A program made the translations under genes and the position numbers. Shown here piece after piece: positions 22,822 through 29,776 of a stretch of 32,792 nucleotides of DNA. Under the pieces are notes generated by a model. The model did not search any database, was not told where the DNA came from, and saw only the letters and a list, made by a program, of their open reading frames with translations. The DNA is from DASSKA01 sp035690905 (lineage in GTDB: Bacteria > Actinomycetota > Actinomycetes > Propionibacteriales > Nocardioidaceae). Where the stretch lies: positions 1 through 32,792 of the forward strand of contig DASSKA010000049.1 of NCBI GenBank assembly GCA_035690905.1. Reading direction: 5' to 3'. Each line of letters begins with the position of its first letter. The first letter of the stretch is position 1.

Positions 22822-23403
22822 ATGACCAGGCCCACCATCATCCGGCCCACCACGGGCCGCGGCACCACCCGGCGCAACGTCCTGACCGTCACCACGCTCG
22901 CGGGGGCGGCACTTGTGCTGGCCGCCTGCGGCTCGAGCGCGAGCACCGGCGGGCAGCAGGGCGGTACGACGAACGCCGCCGCCGGCGGCGGCGGAACCGG
23001 CATCCACGTCGCCAAGACCTCGCTGGGCAAGGTGCTCGTGGACTCGAACGGGTTCACGGTGTACACGTTCACCTCCGACTCGACGAACAAGTCCACCTGC
23101 GACGCGGCCTGCCTGCACTTCTGGCCGGCGGTCAGCCCCTCCGGCGCCAAGGCGAGCGGGGTGATGGCCAAGCTCGGACAGACCCAGGACACGAGCGGGT
23201 CGCCGATCGCGACCGTGAACGGCATGCCGGTCTACAACTACTCCGGGGACCACAACCCCGGTGACGTTGCCGGCCAGAACTCCAACAAGTTCGGCGGCCA
23301 CTGGTACGTCGTGTCCCCGGCCGGTCAGCCGATCACGAGCTCCGGCGGGGGCGGCGGCGGCGGTTACAGCAGCGGCGGCGGGGGCGGCGGCTACTCCTAC
23401 TGA
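22822..23403 (+). CDS. Lipoprotein with Y-x4-D repeats (COG4315 / PF03640)
   Basis: 193-aa surface lipoprotein. A twin-arginine-like stretch (TTRRNVLTVTTLAGAALVLA) precedes the lipobox LAAC. Two repeats of the secreted Y-X4-D family follow: VYTFTSDSTNKSTCDAAC with LHFWPAV, and VYNYSGDHNPGD with GGHWYVV; the paired cysteines probably form a disulfide. The tail is almost all Gly, Ser and Tyr. Similar lipoproteins occur next to redox or ECF-sigma genes, but their biochemical role is not established to my knowledge. ATG start with GAAGGAGG upstream. Confidence 0.82.
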   Translation: MTRPTIIRPTTGRGTTRRNVLTVTTLAGAALVLAACGSSASTGGQQGGTTNAAAGGGGTGIHVAKTSLGKVLVDSNGFTVYTFTSDSTNKSTCDAACLHFWPAVSPSGAKASGVMAKLGQTQDTSGSPIATVNGMPVYNYSGDHNPGDVAGQNSNKFGGHWYVVSPAGQPITSSGGGGGGGYSSGGGGGGYSY

Positions 23404-23451
23404 GCGGTGGTCTCGAGACGCCTCGCCCACTCGGCTCATCGACCACCGTGC

Positions 23452-24204
23452 TCAGGGGGTCAGCGGAGACCCGAGGAAGGCGTCGATCCGGGCGGTGTCC
23501 CCGACCCGGGACACCGCCGGGTCGTCGCCGGCGACCCGCCCCCACAGCAGCCGGAACAACGTCGAGGCGGTGCCCTCGAGGAGGTCCGCGTCCGGGTCCA
23601 CACCCGGGCGGATCGCCGGCGGCCGGTCGCCGTGAGGCAGCAACGTCCACGCGGCCGGCGCGTCGGTGGTCCGGAGACACAGTGGAGCGGAGAGCTCGAC
23701 GCGACGGCCGCGCTGGTACATCCGCGGGACCATCACGGACAGCACCTCGGCGATCCCGTCGGTGCAGAGCCGCTCCGCCACCTCCGTCGTACGCCCGGAA
23801 GCCTGGTCCAGGTCGACCAGGTGCACCAGCGTCTCGTGCGTCTGCCGGCGGGCCCAGAACCGTGGGGTCAGGTCGCGGCCGGTGAAGTTCCAGCAGGTCG
23901 CGGTCGGGTCGGCGGCCCGCAGCACGCGGTAGAGGTCCTCCGCCTTGGCGGCGTACCACTCGCCGAGCGCGCGCGGCTTGCGGCTGGCCGGCTCGTCGTT
24001 CTGCTCGGCCGCGCGCTCGCCGGTCTCGACGATGGTGGCCGCCCAGGCGTGGGTGTTGCCCAGGTGCACCACGACGTCGTACGTCGACCAGCCGGGGCAC
24101 GCGGCGACCTGTTCTCGGGGGTTGGTGTCCGCGGCGGCGGCGGCGAACCGTTTCGCCGCTTCACCGAACTCGGTGATGAAGTCGATGCCCGTCCTCAGCT
24201 GCAC
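23452..24204 (-). CDS. Maleylpyruvate-isomerase-family mycothiol-dependent protein
   Basis: 250-aa cytosolic protein with an N-terminal DinB-like four-helix metal-binding domain. CPGWSTYDVVVHLGNTHAW (H47, H52) and TARRQTHETLVHL-like helix (H122, E123, H127) match the histidine/glutamate metal triad of mycothiol-dependent maleylpyruvate isomerase; a C-terminal MDMPI-type domain follows. The substrate is unknown: the family also contains many proteins of unassigned thiol-S-transferase activity. A mycothiol cofactor is plausible because mshA is in this window. ATG start; divergent from the NodB gene across 101 bp. Confidence 0.78.
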   Translation of the reverse strand: MQLRTGIDFITEFGEAAKRFAAAAADTNPREQVAACPGWSTYDVVVHLGNTHAWAATIVETGERAAEQNDEPASRKPRALGEWYAAKAEDLYRVLRAADPTATCWNFTGRDLTPRFWARRQTHETLVHLVDLDQASGRTTEVAERLCTDGIAEVLSVMVPRMYQRGRRVELSAPLCLRTTDAPAAWTLLPHGDRPPAIRPGVDPDADLLEGTASTLFRLLWGRVAGDDPAVSRVGDTARIDAFLGSPLTP

Positions 24205-24305
24205 CCGCTCATGGTGTCACTCAAGCGGCTGCCGGGGTGACGAATGACTCTGCCCACGTCGAACCGCGCGCCGCCATCCTGGGCGTGACGGGGGGGACGG
24301 TGCCC

Positions 24306-25013
24306 ATGCGGCCTTCTCGAGCCGGAGTCGTGCTCGTAGCACTGATCAGCATCGCGGTGCTGGCGGTGCTTCCGCCGGCCGTCGGACGCGCAGACGACGC
24401 GGCCGAGTGCCCGCAGGGCCTGCTGGCACTCACCTTCGACGACGGTCCGCAGCAGGAGGTCACGCCAGCGCTGCTGGACGTCCTCGTCGACAGGCACGCC
24501 CCGGCCACCTTCTTCGTCCTCGGCGCCCACGTGGCCGCACTGCCGAAGATCACCAGGAGGGCCAGCGAGCTCGGGTTCGCGATCGGGAACCACACCTACC
24601 GGCACGCGGACCTCACCACGCTTCCCCGCGCCGCGATCGTGCGTACCCTGCATCGCACGCACCGTGCCCTCGTCGCTGCCGGAGCGGTCTCGTCCCACCT
24701 CATGCGGCCGCCCTTCGGCAGGATCGACCGCCGCGTACGCGGGGTGATCCGGAGCCTCGGGCTCGTGCCCGTGCTGTGGACCATCGATCCCCGGGACTGG
24801 GCGGGCGGGTCTGGCACGACCATCGCGGGCAGGGTCATCTCCGCACTCCAGCCCGGGTCGGACAACGTGGTGCTGCTCCATGACGGCGTGCGCAACTCGC
24901 CGAACACGCTCGCGGCCGTGCCTCGGATCATCCGCCGGGCGCGCGACGCCGGCTACTGCCTGGCCCGGTTGGGTCCGCACGGACACCCGGTGGCGCCGCC
25001 GGAGGAGGACTGA
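24306..25013 (+). CDS. Polysaccharide deacetylase (NodB domain), exported
   Basis: 235 aa with an N-terminal signal or anchor helix (5-28) and one NodB domain that removes acetyl groups from an N-acetylated glycan, most likely peptidoglycan. All five motifs are present: TFDDGP (43-48; D45, D46), HTYRH (96-100; metal His pair), RPPFG (134-138), DPRDW (161-165) and LLHDG (190-194; H192). ATG 24306 is preferred because a G-rich ribosome site lies just upstream and the signal follows directly; a longer frame exists from 24237. It may protect the wall from lysozyme-type enzymes. Confidence 0.88.
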   Translation: MRPSRAGVVLVALISIAVLAVLPPAVGRADDAAECPQGLLALTFDDGPQQEVTPALLDVLVDRHAPATFFVLGAHVAALPKITRRASELGFAIGNHTYRHADLTTLPRAAIVRTLHRTHRALVAAGAVSSHLMRPPFGRIDRRVRGVIRSLGLVPVLWTIDPRDWAGGSGTTIAGRVISALQPGSDNVVLLHDGVRNSPNTLAAVPRIIRRARDAGYCLARLGPHGHPVAPPEED

Positions 25014-25035
25014 CGGACGTCGGGCTGACGCGGAC

Positions 25036-25692
25036 TCATTCGGCCGACGCGGTGGGGTTCTCGCCGGTCACCAGGAACACCACTCGGCGGGCCAGCGACA
25101 CGGCGTGGTCCGCGATCCGCTCGTAGTACCGGCCCAGCAGCGCGATGTCGACGGCCGGCTCCACGCCGTGCGGCCAGGAGTCGGCCAGCGTGAGCCGGAA
25201 GGAGGAGCGGCGCAGCTGGTCCATCTCGTCGTCGGCCTGCTCCAGGACCCGGGCGCCGTCCACGTCGCGCTCGGCGATGATCCCGGCGACGGTGCCGACC
25301 ATCTGCTCGGCGACCTGGGCCATCCGCTCCATGGTGGGCAGCAGCTCGGCGGGGACCGCGACGTCGGGCACCCGGCGGCGGGCCACCTTGGCCACGTGCA
25401 CCGAGAGGTCGCCCATCCGCTCCAGCTCCCCGACCATCCGCAGCGCGGCGACCAGCATGCGCAGGTCCCGCGCGACCGGCTGCTGCAGGGCGAGCAGCTC
25501 GAAGGCGCGCTCCTCGACCTGTTCCCGGGCGGCGTCGATCTCGGAGTCGGCGGAGATCACCTTCTCGGCGAGGTCCACGTCGGCGTGCAGCAACGCCTTG
25601 CTGGCCTGGCCGATGGAGTCGCGCACGTCGTGGGTCATCGCCACGAGGTCGTCGATGAGGGAGCTGAGCTGGTCGAAGTAGGCCTCTCGCAT
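25036..25692 (-). CDS. phoU: Phosphate signalling regulator PhoU
   Basis: Cytosolic regulator that links the Pst phosphate importer to the SenX3/PhoR kinase and keeps it off when phosphate is plentiful. 218 aa in two three-helix bundles, each with an E/D-x3-D metal-binding motif (SADSEIDAAREQVEERAFEL with RMVGELERMGD; ADDEMDQLRRSSF with RYYERIADHAVS). Typical length. ATG 25692 has a TACCGT -10 box 7 nt upstream, so a leaderless transcript is likely. A PHO box lies 41-73 bp upstream, implying induction under phosphate limitation through the divergent senX3-regX3 pair. Confidence 0.95.
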   Translation of the reverse strand: MREAYFDQLSSLIDDLVAMTHDVRDSIGQASKALLHADVDLAEKVISADSEIDAAREQVEERAFELLALQQPVARDLRMLVAALRMVGELERMGDLSVHVAKVARRRVPDVAVPAELLPTMERMAQVAEQMVGTVAGIIAERDVDGARVLEQADDEMDQLRRSSFRLTLADSWPHGVEPAVDIALLGRYYERIADHAVSLARRVVFLVTGENPTASAE

Positions 25693-25699
25693 GTCCCTG

Positions 25700-25705
25700 A
25701 CGGTA
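25700..25705 (-). promoter_or_regulatory. -10 box TACCGT of phoU (leaderless)
   Basis: Minus-strand TACCGT fits TANNNT, 7 nt before the phoU ATG. The PHO-box units begin 16-27 bp upstream and would cover the -35 region, as expected for an activator-dependent promoter. Confidence 0.5.
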
Positions 25706-25732
25706 GGCGGCGCAGGTGAGGCGGATCCTCAC

Positions 25733-25765
25733 GCCGCGTGAACGCCGGGTGAACTCCGGCCGAAC
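25733..25765 (-). promoter_or_regulatory. PHO box (three 11-bp direct repeats)
   Basis: On the minus strand three consecutive 11-mers read GTTCGGCCGGA (25765-25755), GTTCACCCGGC (25754-25744) and GTTCACGCGGC (25743-25733), with a weaker fourth, GTGAGGATCCG, at 25732-25722. This matches the direct-repeat layout of actinobacterial PhoP/RegX3 sites (GTTCACC-type units on an 11-nt period). Placed in the phoU/senX3 gap it predicts autoregulation. Confidence 0.8.
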
Positions 25766-25772
25766 ACCCGAG

Positions 25773-25816
25773 TTGTCAGGCGGGTGACCGGTCATAGCCG
25801 GTCACCCGCCTGACAA
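25773..25816. repeat. 19-bp perfect inverted repeat between phoU and senX3
   Basis: Left arm TTGTCAGGCGGGTGACCGG (25773-25791), spacer TCATAG, right arm 25798-25816 as an exact reverse complement. The right arm covers the expected -35 region of senX3; the left arm is 8 bp from the PHO box. There is no T-tract on either side. It could be an operator for a dimeric regulator or a DNA cruciform, or a transcription barrier between the divergent units. Confidence 0.9.
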
Positions 25817-25824
25817 GTGGGCCG

Positions 25825-25830
25825 TACGAT
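25825..25830 (+). promoter_or_regulatory. -10 box TACGAT of senX3 (leaderless)
   Basis: TACGAT fits TANNNT and ends 7 nt before GTG 25838, so the GTG is the likely transcript 5' end. No Shine-Dalgarno precedes it. Confidence 0.55.
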
Positions 25831-25837
25831 CGGTGCC

Positions 25838-26950
25838 GTGGACCCCCTGCTGTTCGCGCTGCTCGGCGCCGTGCTCGGCGCGGGGGTGGTGCTCGCCTGG
25901 CGGGTCAGCGAGCGGCAGCTGCGCCGTCCTGTGGCGCCGCAGCCGTCGGTGCTGCCCCCGGGTGTGGCGACCGTGCTGGGCGTGCTGCGCTCGAGCGCGT
26001 TGGTGGTCGGCGAGGACGACATCGTGCTGAAGGCGTCCGCGCCGGCGTACGCGCTGGACCTGGTCCGCGGGCAGGAGCTGGCGGTCCCGGAGCTTGCCGA
26101 GCTGGTCCGGGCGGTACGACGGGACGGCCAGATCCGCGACGCCGAGCTGGAGATCGGCTACAAGCACGTCGACGCGAGGGTCGCCCCGCTGAGCAGCCGG
26201 CTGGTGCTCGTGCTGGCCGAGGACCGGACCCGGGAGCGGCGGGTGGAGGCGATCCGTCGTGACTTCGTGGCCAACGTGTCCCACGAGCTGAAGACTCCGG
26301 TCGGCGCGATCGGGCTGCTCGCCGAAGCCGTCCGGGAGGCCGCCGACGACCCGGAGGCGGTGGCCCGGTTCGCCGGGCGGATGCAGACCGAGGGCGGCCG
26401 GCTGACCCGGCTGGTGCAGCAGATCATCGAGCTGTCCCGGCTCCAGGTCGACGACCCGCTCGAGGACCCGGCGCCGGTCGACGTCGACGAGGTGGTCGGC
26501 CGGGCCATGGACCAGAACGCGATCGACGCGCAGGCCAAGGACATCACGCTCGCCCGTGACGGCTCCACCGGCCTGGTCGCGCTCGGCGGCGCGGGGGAGG
26601 TCGCGCTGGCGCTGAGCAACCTGGTGGCCAACGCGGTCAGCTACTCCCCCGAGCACAGCACGGTGATGGTCGCTGCCCGCGCAGACGGGCCGATGGTCGA
26701 GCTCACCGTGACCGACCAGGGCATCGGCATCCCGGCCGGCGAGCTGGAGCGGATCTTCGAGAGGTTCTACCGGGTCGACCCGGCGCGGCACCGGTCCACC
26801 GGTGGCACGGGACTGGGGTTGTCCATCGTCAAGCACGTTGCCGCCTCCCACGGTGGTGAGGTGCGGGTCTGGTCGGAGCAGGGGCAAGGGTCGACCTTCA
26901 CGTTGCGGCTCCCCCGTCGTACCGCACCTGTCGCGAAGGAGGCGCTGTGA
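25838..26950 (+). CDS. senX3: Phosphate-sensing histidine kinase SenX3/PhoR
   Basis: Membrane sensor kinase, 370 aa from GTG 25838. A single N-terminal helix (LLFALLGAVLGAGVVLAW) is followed by a PAS-like region (about 45-130), the dimerisation/phosphoacceptor helix with H149 in NVSHELKTPVGAIG, and an HATPase domain with NLVANAVSYSPE (N box), DQGIGIP (G1), FERFYRVDPAR (F box) and GTGLGLSIVKH (G2). Phosphorylates RegX3 when phosphate is scarce; PhoU keeps it inactive otherwise. The stop overlaps the regX3 start by 4 nt. GTG 25838 is chosen over a longer frame because a TACGAT box sits 7 nt upstream. Confidence 0.93.
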   Translation: MDPLLFALLGAVLGAGVVLAWRVSERQLRRPVAPQPSVLPPGVATVLGVLRSSALVVGEDDIVLKASAPAYALDLVRGQELAVPELAELVRAVRRDGQIRDAELEIGYKHVDARVAPLSSRLVLVLAEDRTRERRVEAIRRDFVANVSHELKTPVGAIGLLAEAVREAADDPEAVARFAGRMQTEGGRLTRLVQQIIELSRLQVDDPLEDPAPVDVDEVVGRAMDQNAIDAQAKDITLARDGSTGLVALGGAGEVALALSNLVANAVSYSPEHSTVMVAARADGPMVELTVTDQGIGIPAGELERIFERFYRVDPARHRSTGGTGLGLSIVKHVAASHGGEVRVWSEQGQGSTFTLRLPRRTAPVAKEAL

Positions 26951-27639
26951 CCCGGGTGCTCGTGGTGGAGGACGAGGAGAGCTACAGCGACGCGCTGGAG
27001 TACATGCTGCGCAAGGAGGGCTTCGACGTCGCGGTGGCCGCTACCGGTCCGGACGCGCTGGCAGAGTTCGAGCGCGCCGGTGCCGACATCGTGCTGCTCG
27101 ACCTGATGCTGCCCGGGCTGCCGGGCACTGAGGTGTGCCGGCAGATCCGCGCGACGTCGAGCGTTCCGGTGATCATGGTCAGCGCGAAGGACACCGAGGT
27201 CGACAAGGTGGTCGGGCTGGAGCTCGGCGCGGACGACTACGTGACCAAGCCGTACTCGCCGCGCGAGCTGGTGGCCCGGATCCGGGCGGTGCTCCGCCGG
27301 GGCGCCGATGCCACGACGGCGTCGGCGGCGCTCGAGGGTGGGCCGGTGCGGATGGACGTGGAGCGGCACAGCGTCTCGGTGCACGGCGAGGACGTCCGGC
27401 TGCCGCTCAAGGAGTTCGAGCTGCTGGAGATGTTCCTGCGCAACCCGGGGCGGGTGCTTACCCGCGGGCAGCTCATCGACCGGGTGTGGGGCTCGGACTA
27501 CGTCGGGGACACCAAGACCCTCGACGTGCACGTGAAGCGGGTGCGCGCCAAGATCGAGCCGGACCCGTCCGCCCCGTCGTATCTGGTCACCGTCCGCGGG
27601 CTCGGCTACCGCTTCGACCCCGCCCCTCGTCGAGGTTGA
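26947..27639 (+). CDS. regX3: Response regulator RegX3/PhoP (OmpR family)
   Basis: DNA-binding partner of SenX3, 230 aa. Receiver domain 1-115 with acidic cluster EDE (8-10), phospho-acceptor D52 in LLDLMLPG and K101 in VTKPYSPREL; winged-helix output domain 130-228 with TRGQLIDRVWGSDYVGDTKT and LDVHVKRVRAKIE. GTG start inside the senX3 stop. Known RegX3/PhoP proteins bind GTTCACC-type direct repeats, and such a site lies in the phoU/senX3 gap. The TGA stop is part of a 22-bp repeat core that follows immediately. Confidence 0.95.
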   Translation: MTRVLVVEDEESYSDALEYMLRKEGFDVAVAATGPDALAEFERAGADIVLLDLMLPGLPGTEVCRQIRATSSVPVIMVSAKDTEVDKVVGLELGADDYVTKPYSPRELVARIRAVLRRGADATTASAALEGGPVRMDVERHSVSVHGEDVRLPLKEFELLEMFLRNPGRVLTRGQLIDRVWGSDYVGDTKTLDVHVKRVRAKIEPDPSAPSYLVTVRGLGYRFDPAPRRG

Positions 27640-27667
27640 GTGGTCGCTCGCGCTGCGTTGAGTGGTC
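27635..27667 (+). repeat. 22-bp tandem repeat, locus E (2 copies plus a partial)
   Basis: Cores GTTGAGTGGTC at 27635-27645 and 27657-27667, each followed by GCTCGCGCTGC; a third begins GTTC at 27679 and degrades. The TGA at 27637-27639 is the regX3 stop codon, so the array starts inside the gene and reads in its direction. Confidence 0.9.
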
Positions 27668-27712
27668 GCTCGCGCTGCGTTCGGTTCGGGGAAGGCCGAA
27701 GCGTGCATGTCG

Positions 27713-27718
27713 TAGCGT
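27713..27718 (+). promoter_or_regulatory. -10 box TAGCGT of the DMT operon
   Basis: TAGCGT fits TANNNT and lies 6 nt before ATG 27725, predicting a leaderless mRNA for the three-gene operon. Confidence 0.45.
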
Positions 27719-27724
27719 GAGTCC

Positions 27725-28618
27725 ATGACCTCCCGTGACTGGCGCCCCCTGGTCGCGATCGCGACGACCCTGCTCTTCTGGTCCTCGGCGTTCGTGGCCA
27801 TCCGGCACCTCGCGCACGTTTTCACTCCCGGCGCACTCTCGCTCGGCCGGCTGGTCGTCGGCTCGATCGGTCTCGGCGTCGTGCTCATGAAGCGGGGCGG
27901 CCCGGTGCCCGGCCGGCGGGACTGGGCGCCGCTGATCGCGATCGGCGTGCTGTGGTACGGCGTCTACAACCTCACGCTCAACGCCGGGGAGCTGCGCATC
28001 GACGCGGGCACCGCCTCGATGCTGATCCAGCTCTCCCCGGTGCTGATCGCCGTGCTCGCCACCGTGTTCCTGCGCGAGCGGCCGACCCTCGCGCTCGGGA
28101 TCGGACTGCTGCTCGCCTTCGGCGGCGTGGTGGTGATCGCGCTCTCCGACTCCCCCGGCGGCGGGGATCTGCTCGGCGTGCTGCTGTGCGTGGTCGCGGC
28201 CGCGGCGTACTCCATCAGCCTGATCGTGCAGAAGCCGCTGGTCGGCCGGCTCCCGGCGATCGAGGTGACCTGGTTCGCCTGCACGATCGGGGCGGTCGTG
28301 TGCCTGCCGTTCGTCGGGCAGCTCACCCACGATCTGGTCACGGCGAGCACTGCGGACGTGCTCTGGCTGGTGTACCTCGGCCTGTTCCCGACCGCGATCG
28401 CGTTCACGACGTACGCCTACGCGCTCAATCACATGAGCGCGAGCAGCCTCGGAGTCACCACGTACGTCGTGCCGCCGCTGACCATCGCGATGGGCTGGGT
28501 CTTCCTGGGCGAGACGCCGCCGCCACTGGCGTACCTCGGCGGTGCGCTGTGCCTGGTCGGCGTGGCGGTGGCCCGGCGCCGGCCGCGCCGGCGGGTGCCC
28601 GAGGAGGTGGCCGCATGA
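27725..28618 (+). CDS. EamA/DMT-superfamily transporter
   Basis: 297-aa inner-membrane protein with ten predicted helices formed from two EamA repeats (about 10-140 and 155-285). LLFWSSAFVAIRH at the start, the ASMLIQLSPVLIAVLATVFL segment and VVPPLTIAMGWVFLGETPP at the end of the second repeat are typical. Family members export amino acids, metabolites or drugs; substrate unknown. First gene of an operon whose three genes overlap by ATGA, with an ArsR regulator and a small monooxygenase, which suggests an efflux or detoxification unit. Confidence 0.88.
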   Translation: MTSRDWRPLVAIATTLLFWSSAFVAIRHLAHVFTPGALSLGRLVVGSIGLGVVLMKRGGPVPGRRDWAPLIAIGVLWYGVYNLTLNAGELRIDAGTASMLIQLSPVLIAVLATVFLRERPTLALGIGLLLAFGGVVVIALSDSPGGGDLLGVLLCVVAAAAYSISLIVQKPLVGRLPAIEVTWFACTIGAVVCLPFVGQLTHDLVTASTADVLWLVYLGLFPTAIAFTTYAYALNHMSASSLGVTTYVVPPLTIAMGWVFLGETPPPLAYLGGALCLVGVAVARRRPRRRVPEEVAA

Positions 28619-29316
28619 ACGAGGTGTCCCTGGTGGCCGCCGTCGGGCGTGGCCTCGCCGACGAGAGCCGGGTCGCGATGTGCCTGGCGCTGCTCGACGG
28701 TGTGCCGTGGACGGTGTCCGCGCTGGCCGCCGAGGCCGGCGTCCGGTTGCCCACTGCCAGCGAGCACGTGGCACGGCTGGTCCGGTGCGGGCTGGTGCAG
28801 ACGACGGTCTCGGGCCGGCACAAGTACGTGCGGCTCGCCGGCCCGCAGGTCGCCGAGGTGCTCGAGACGCTCTGCGGGCTGGCCGAGCCCGCGCGGCCGC
28901 AGTCGCTGTCAGCGGTACGACGGACGCGACACCTCGCCGCGGCCCGTACCTGCTACGACCACCTCGCGGGGCGGCTCGGTGTCGCCGTCCTCGACGGGCT
29001 GCTGGACGCCGGTGTGCTTCGCCGACGGGGCGGGCTGGTCGTGACCCGGGCGGGGCGGACCTGGTTCGACGAGCTGGGGATCTCGGTGTCGTCCCTCGAG
29101 GCCGGGCGGCGGCCGCTGCTGCGGGACTGTCTCGACCTCACCGAGCGACGTCCGCATCTGGCGGGGAGCCTAGGGGCGGGTCTCTGCTCGACGTTCTTGG
29201 CCCGGGGGTGGGTCCGTCGTACCTCCTCCTCACGGGCGCTTGCGGTGACGCCGGCCGGAGAGCGGGCGGCCGGTGAGCTGCTCGGCATCGCGGCGTCCGC
29301 GCTGGTCGTCGCATGA
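28615..29316 (+). CDS. ArsR-type winged-helix regulator with long C-terminal domain
   Basis: 233-aa regulator. Residues 8-75 form an ArsR/SmtB-like winged helix (DESRVAMCLALLDGVPWTVS, then PTASEHVARLVRCGLVQTTV and the wing GRHKYVRLAG). The C-terminal 150 residues (AARTCYDHLAGRLGVAVLDG and following, ending in a second wing-like RRTSSSRALAVTPAG) are found in larger ArsR proteins; CYDHLAG is a recurrent motif there. Metal binding is not obvious. ATG start overlaps the transporter stop (ATGA), and the stop overlaps the next start (ATGA), so it probably controls its own operon. Confidence 0.85.
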   Translation: MNEVSLVAAVGRGLADESRVAMCLALLDGVPWTVSALAAEAGVRLPTASEHVARLVRCGLVQTTVSGRHKYVRLAGPQVAEVLETLCGLAEPARPQSLSAVRRTRHLAAARTCYDHLAGRLGVAVLDGLLDAGVLRRRGGLVVTRAGRTWFDELGISVSSLEAGRRPLLRDCLDLTERRPHLAGSLGAGLCSTFLARGWVRRTSSSRALAVTPAGERAAGELLGIAASALVVA

Positions 29317-29666
29317 CCGACACGCCGCCGTTCGCGCAGACCCCGGACCCGCCGTACGTCGCCGTGATCTTCACGTCAGTCCGGACCGACGGCGACAACG
29401 GGTACGCCGCGATGGCCGAGGCGATGGAGGCGCTGGCGCGTCGGCAGCCGGGCTTCCTCGGAGTCGAGTCCGCGCGCGACGCGCTGGGCATCACCGTGTC
29501 GTACTGGACGGACCAGCATGCCGCGCGGGCCTGGAAGCAGGTGGCGCAGCACCTGGTGGCGCAGCGGCGTGGGCGTGCGGCGTGGTACCGCGACTACCGG
29601 GTGCGGGTCGCCACCGTGGAGCGGGAGTACGGCATGGGCTGGTCACCGCTGGACGGCTTGCGCTGA
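29313..29666 (+). CDS. Antibiotic-biosynthesis-monooxygenase-domain protein
   Basis: 117 aa, one ABM-type ferredoxin-like barrel. YVAVIFTSVRTDGDNGYAAM starts the first strand and helix, and QPGFLGVESARDALGITVSY with HAARAWKQVAQHL is the core signature. RVATVEREYGM ends the barrel. Members oxidise quinols or aromatic compounds without cofactors, or act as dimeric stress proteins; the substrate is unknown. Translationally coupled to the ArsR gene and last in the DMT operon. The gene is convergent with ybjN, with five 22-bp repeats in between. Confidence 0.85.
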   Translation: MTDTPPFAQTPDPPYVAVIFTSVRTDGDNGYAAMAEAMEALARRQPGFLGVESARDALGITVSYWTDQHAARAWKQVAQHLVAQRRGRAAWYRDYRVRVATVEREYGMGWSPLDGLR

Positions 29667-29677
29667 CCAGCCCGAGC

Positions 29678-29776
29678 GACCACTCAACGCAGCACGAGCG
29701 ACCACTCAACGCAGCACGAGCGACCACTCAACGCAGCACGAGCGACCACTCAACGCAGCACGAGCGACCACTCAAC
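29678..29776 (-). repeat. 22-bp tandem repeat, locus F (5 near-identical copies)
   Basis: Cores GACCACTCAAC (+) at 29678, 29700, 29722, 29744 and 29766, exactly 22 bp apart; four internal units are identical. On the minus strand the first copy contains the TGA stop of ybjN, and the array reads away from that gene. It fills almost the entire convergent gap between the monooxygenase gene and ybjN. Confidence 0.95.

Noticed and set aside
21700..23439. Long minus-strand frame across gpmA and the repeat lipoprotein
   Set aside because: It is antisense to two well-supported genes and has no recognisable domain.
25773..25816. The 19-bp inverted repeat as an intrinsic terminator
   Set aside because: It lies between two divergent 5' ends, not after a gene, and lacks a T-tract on both sides.
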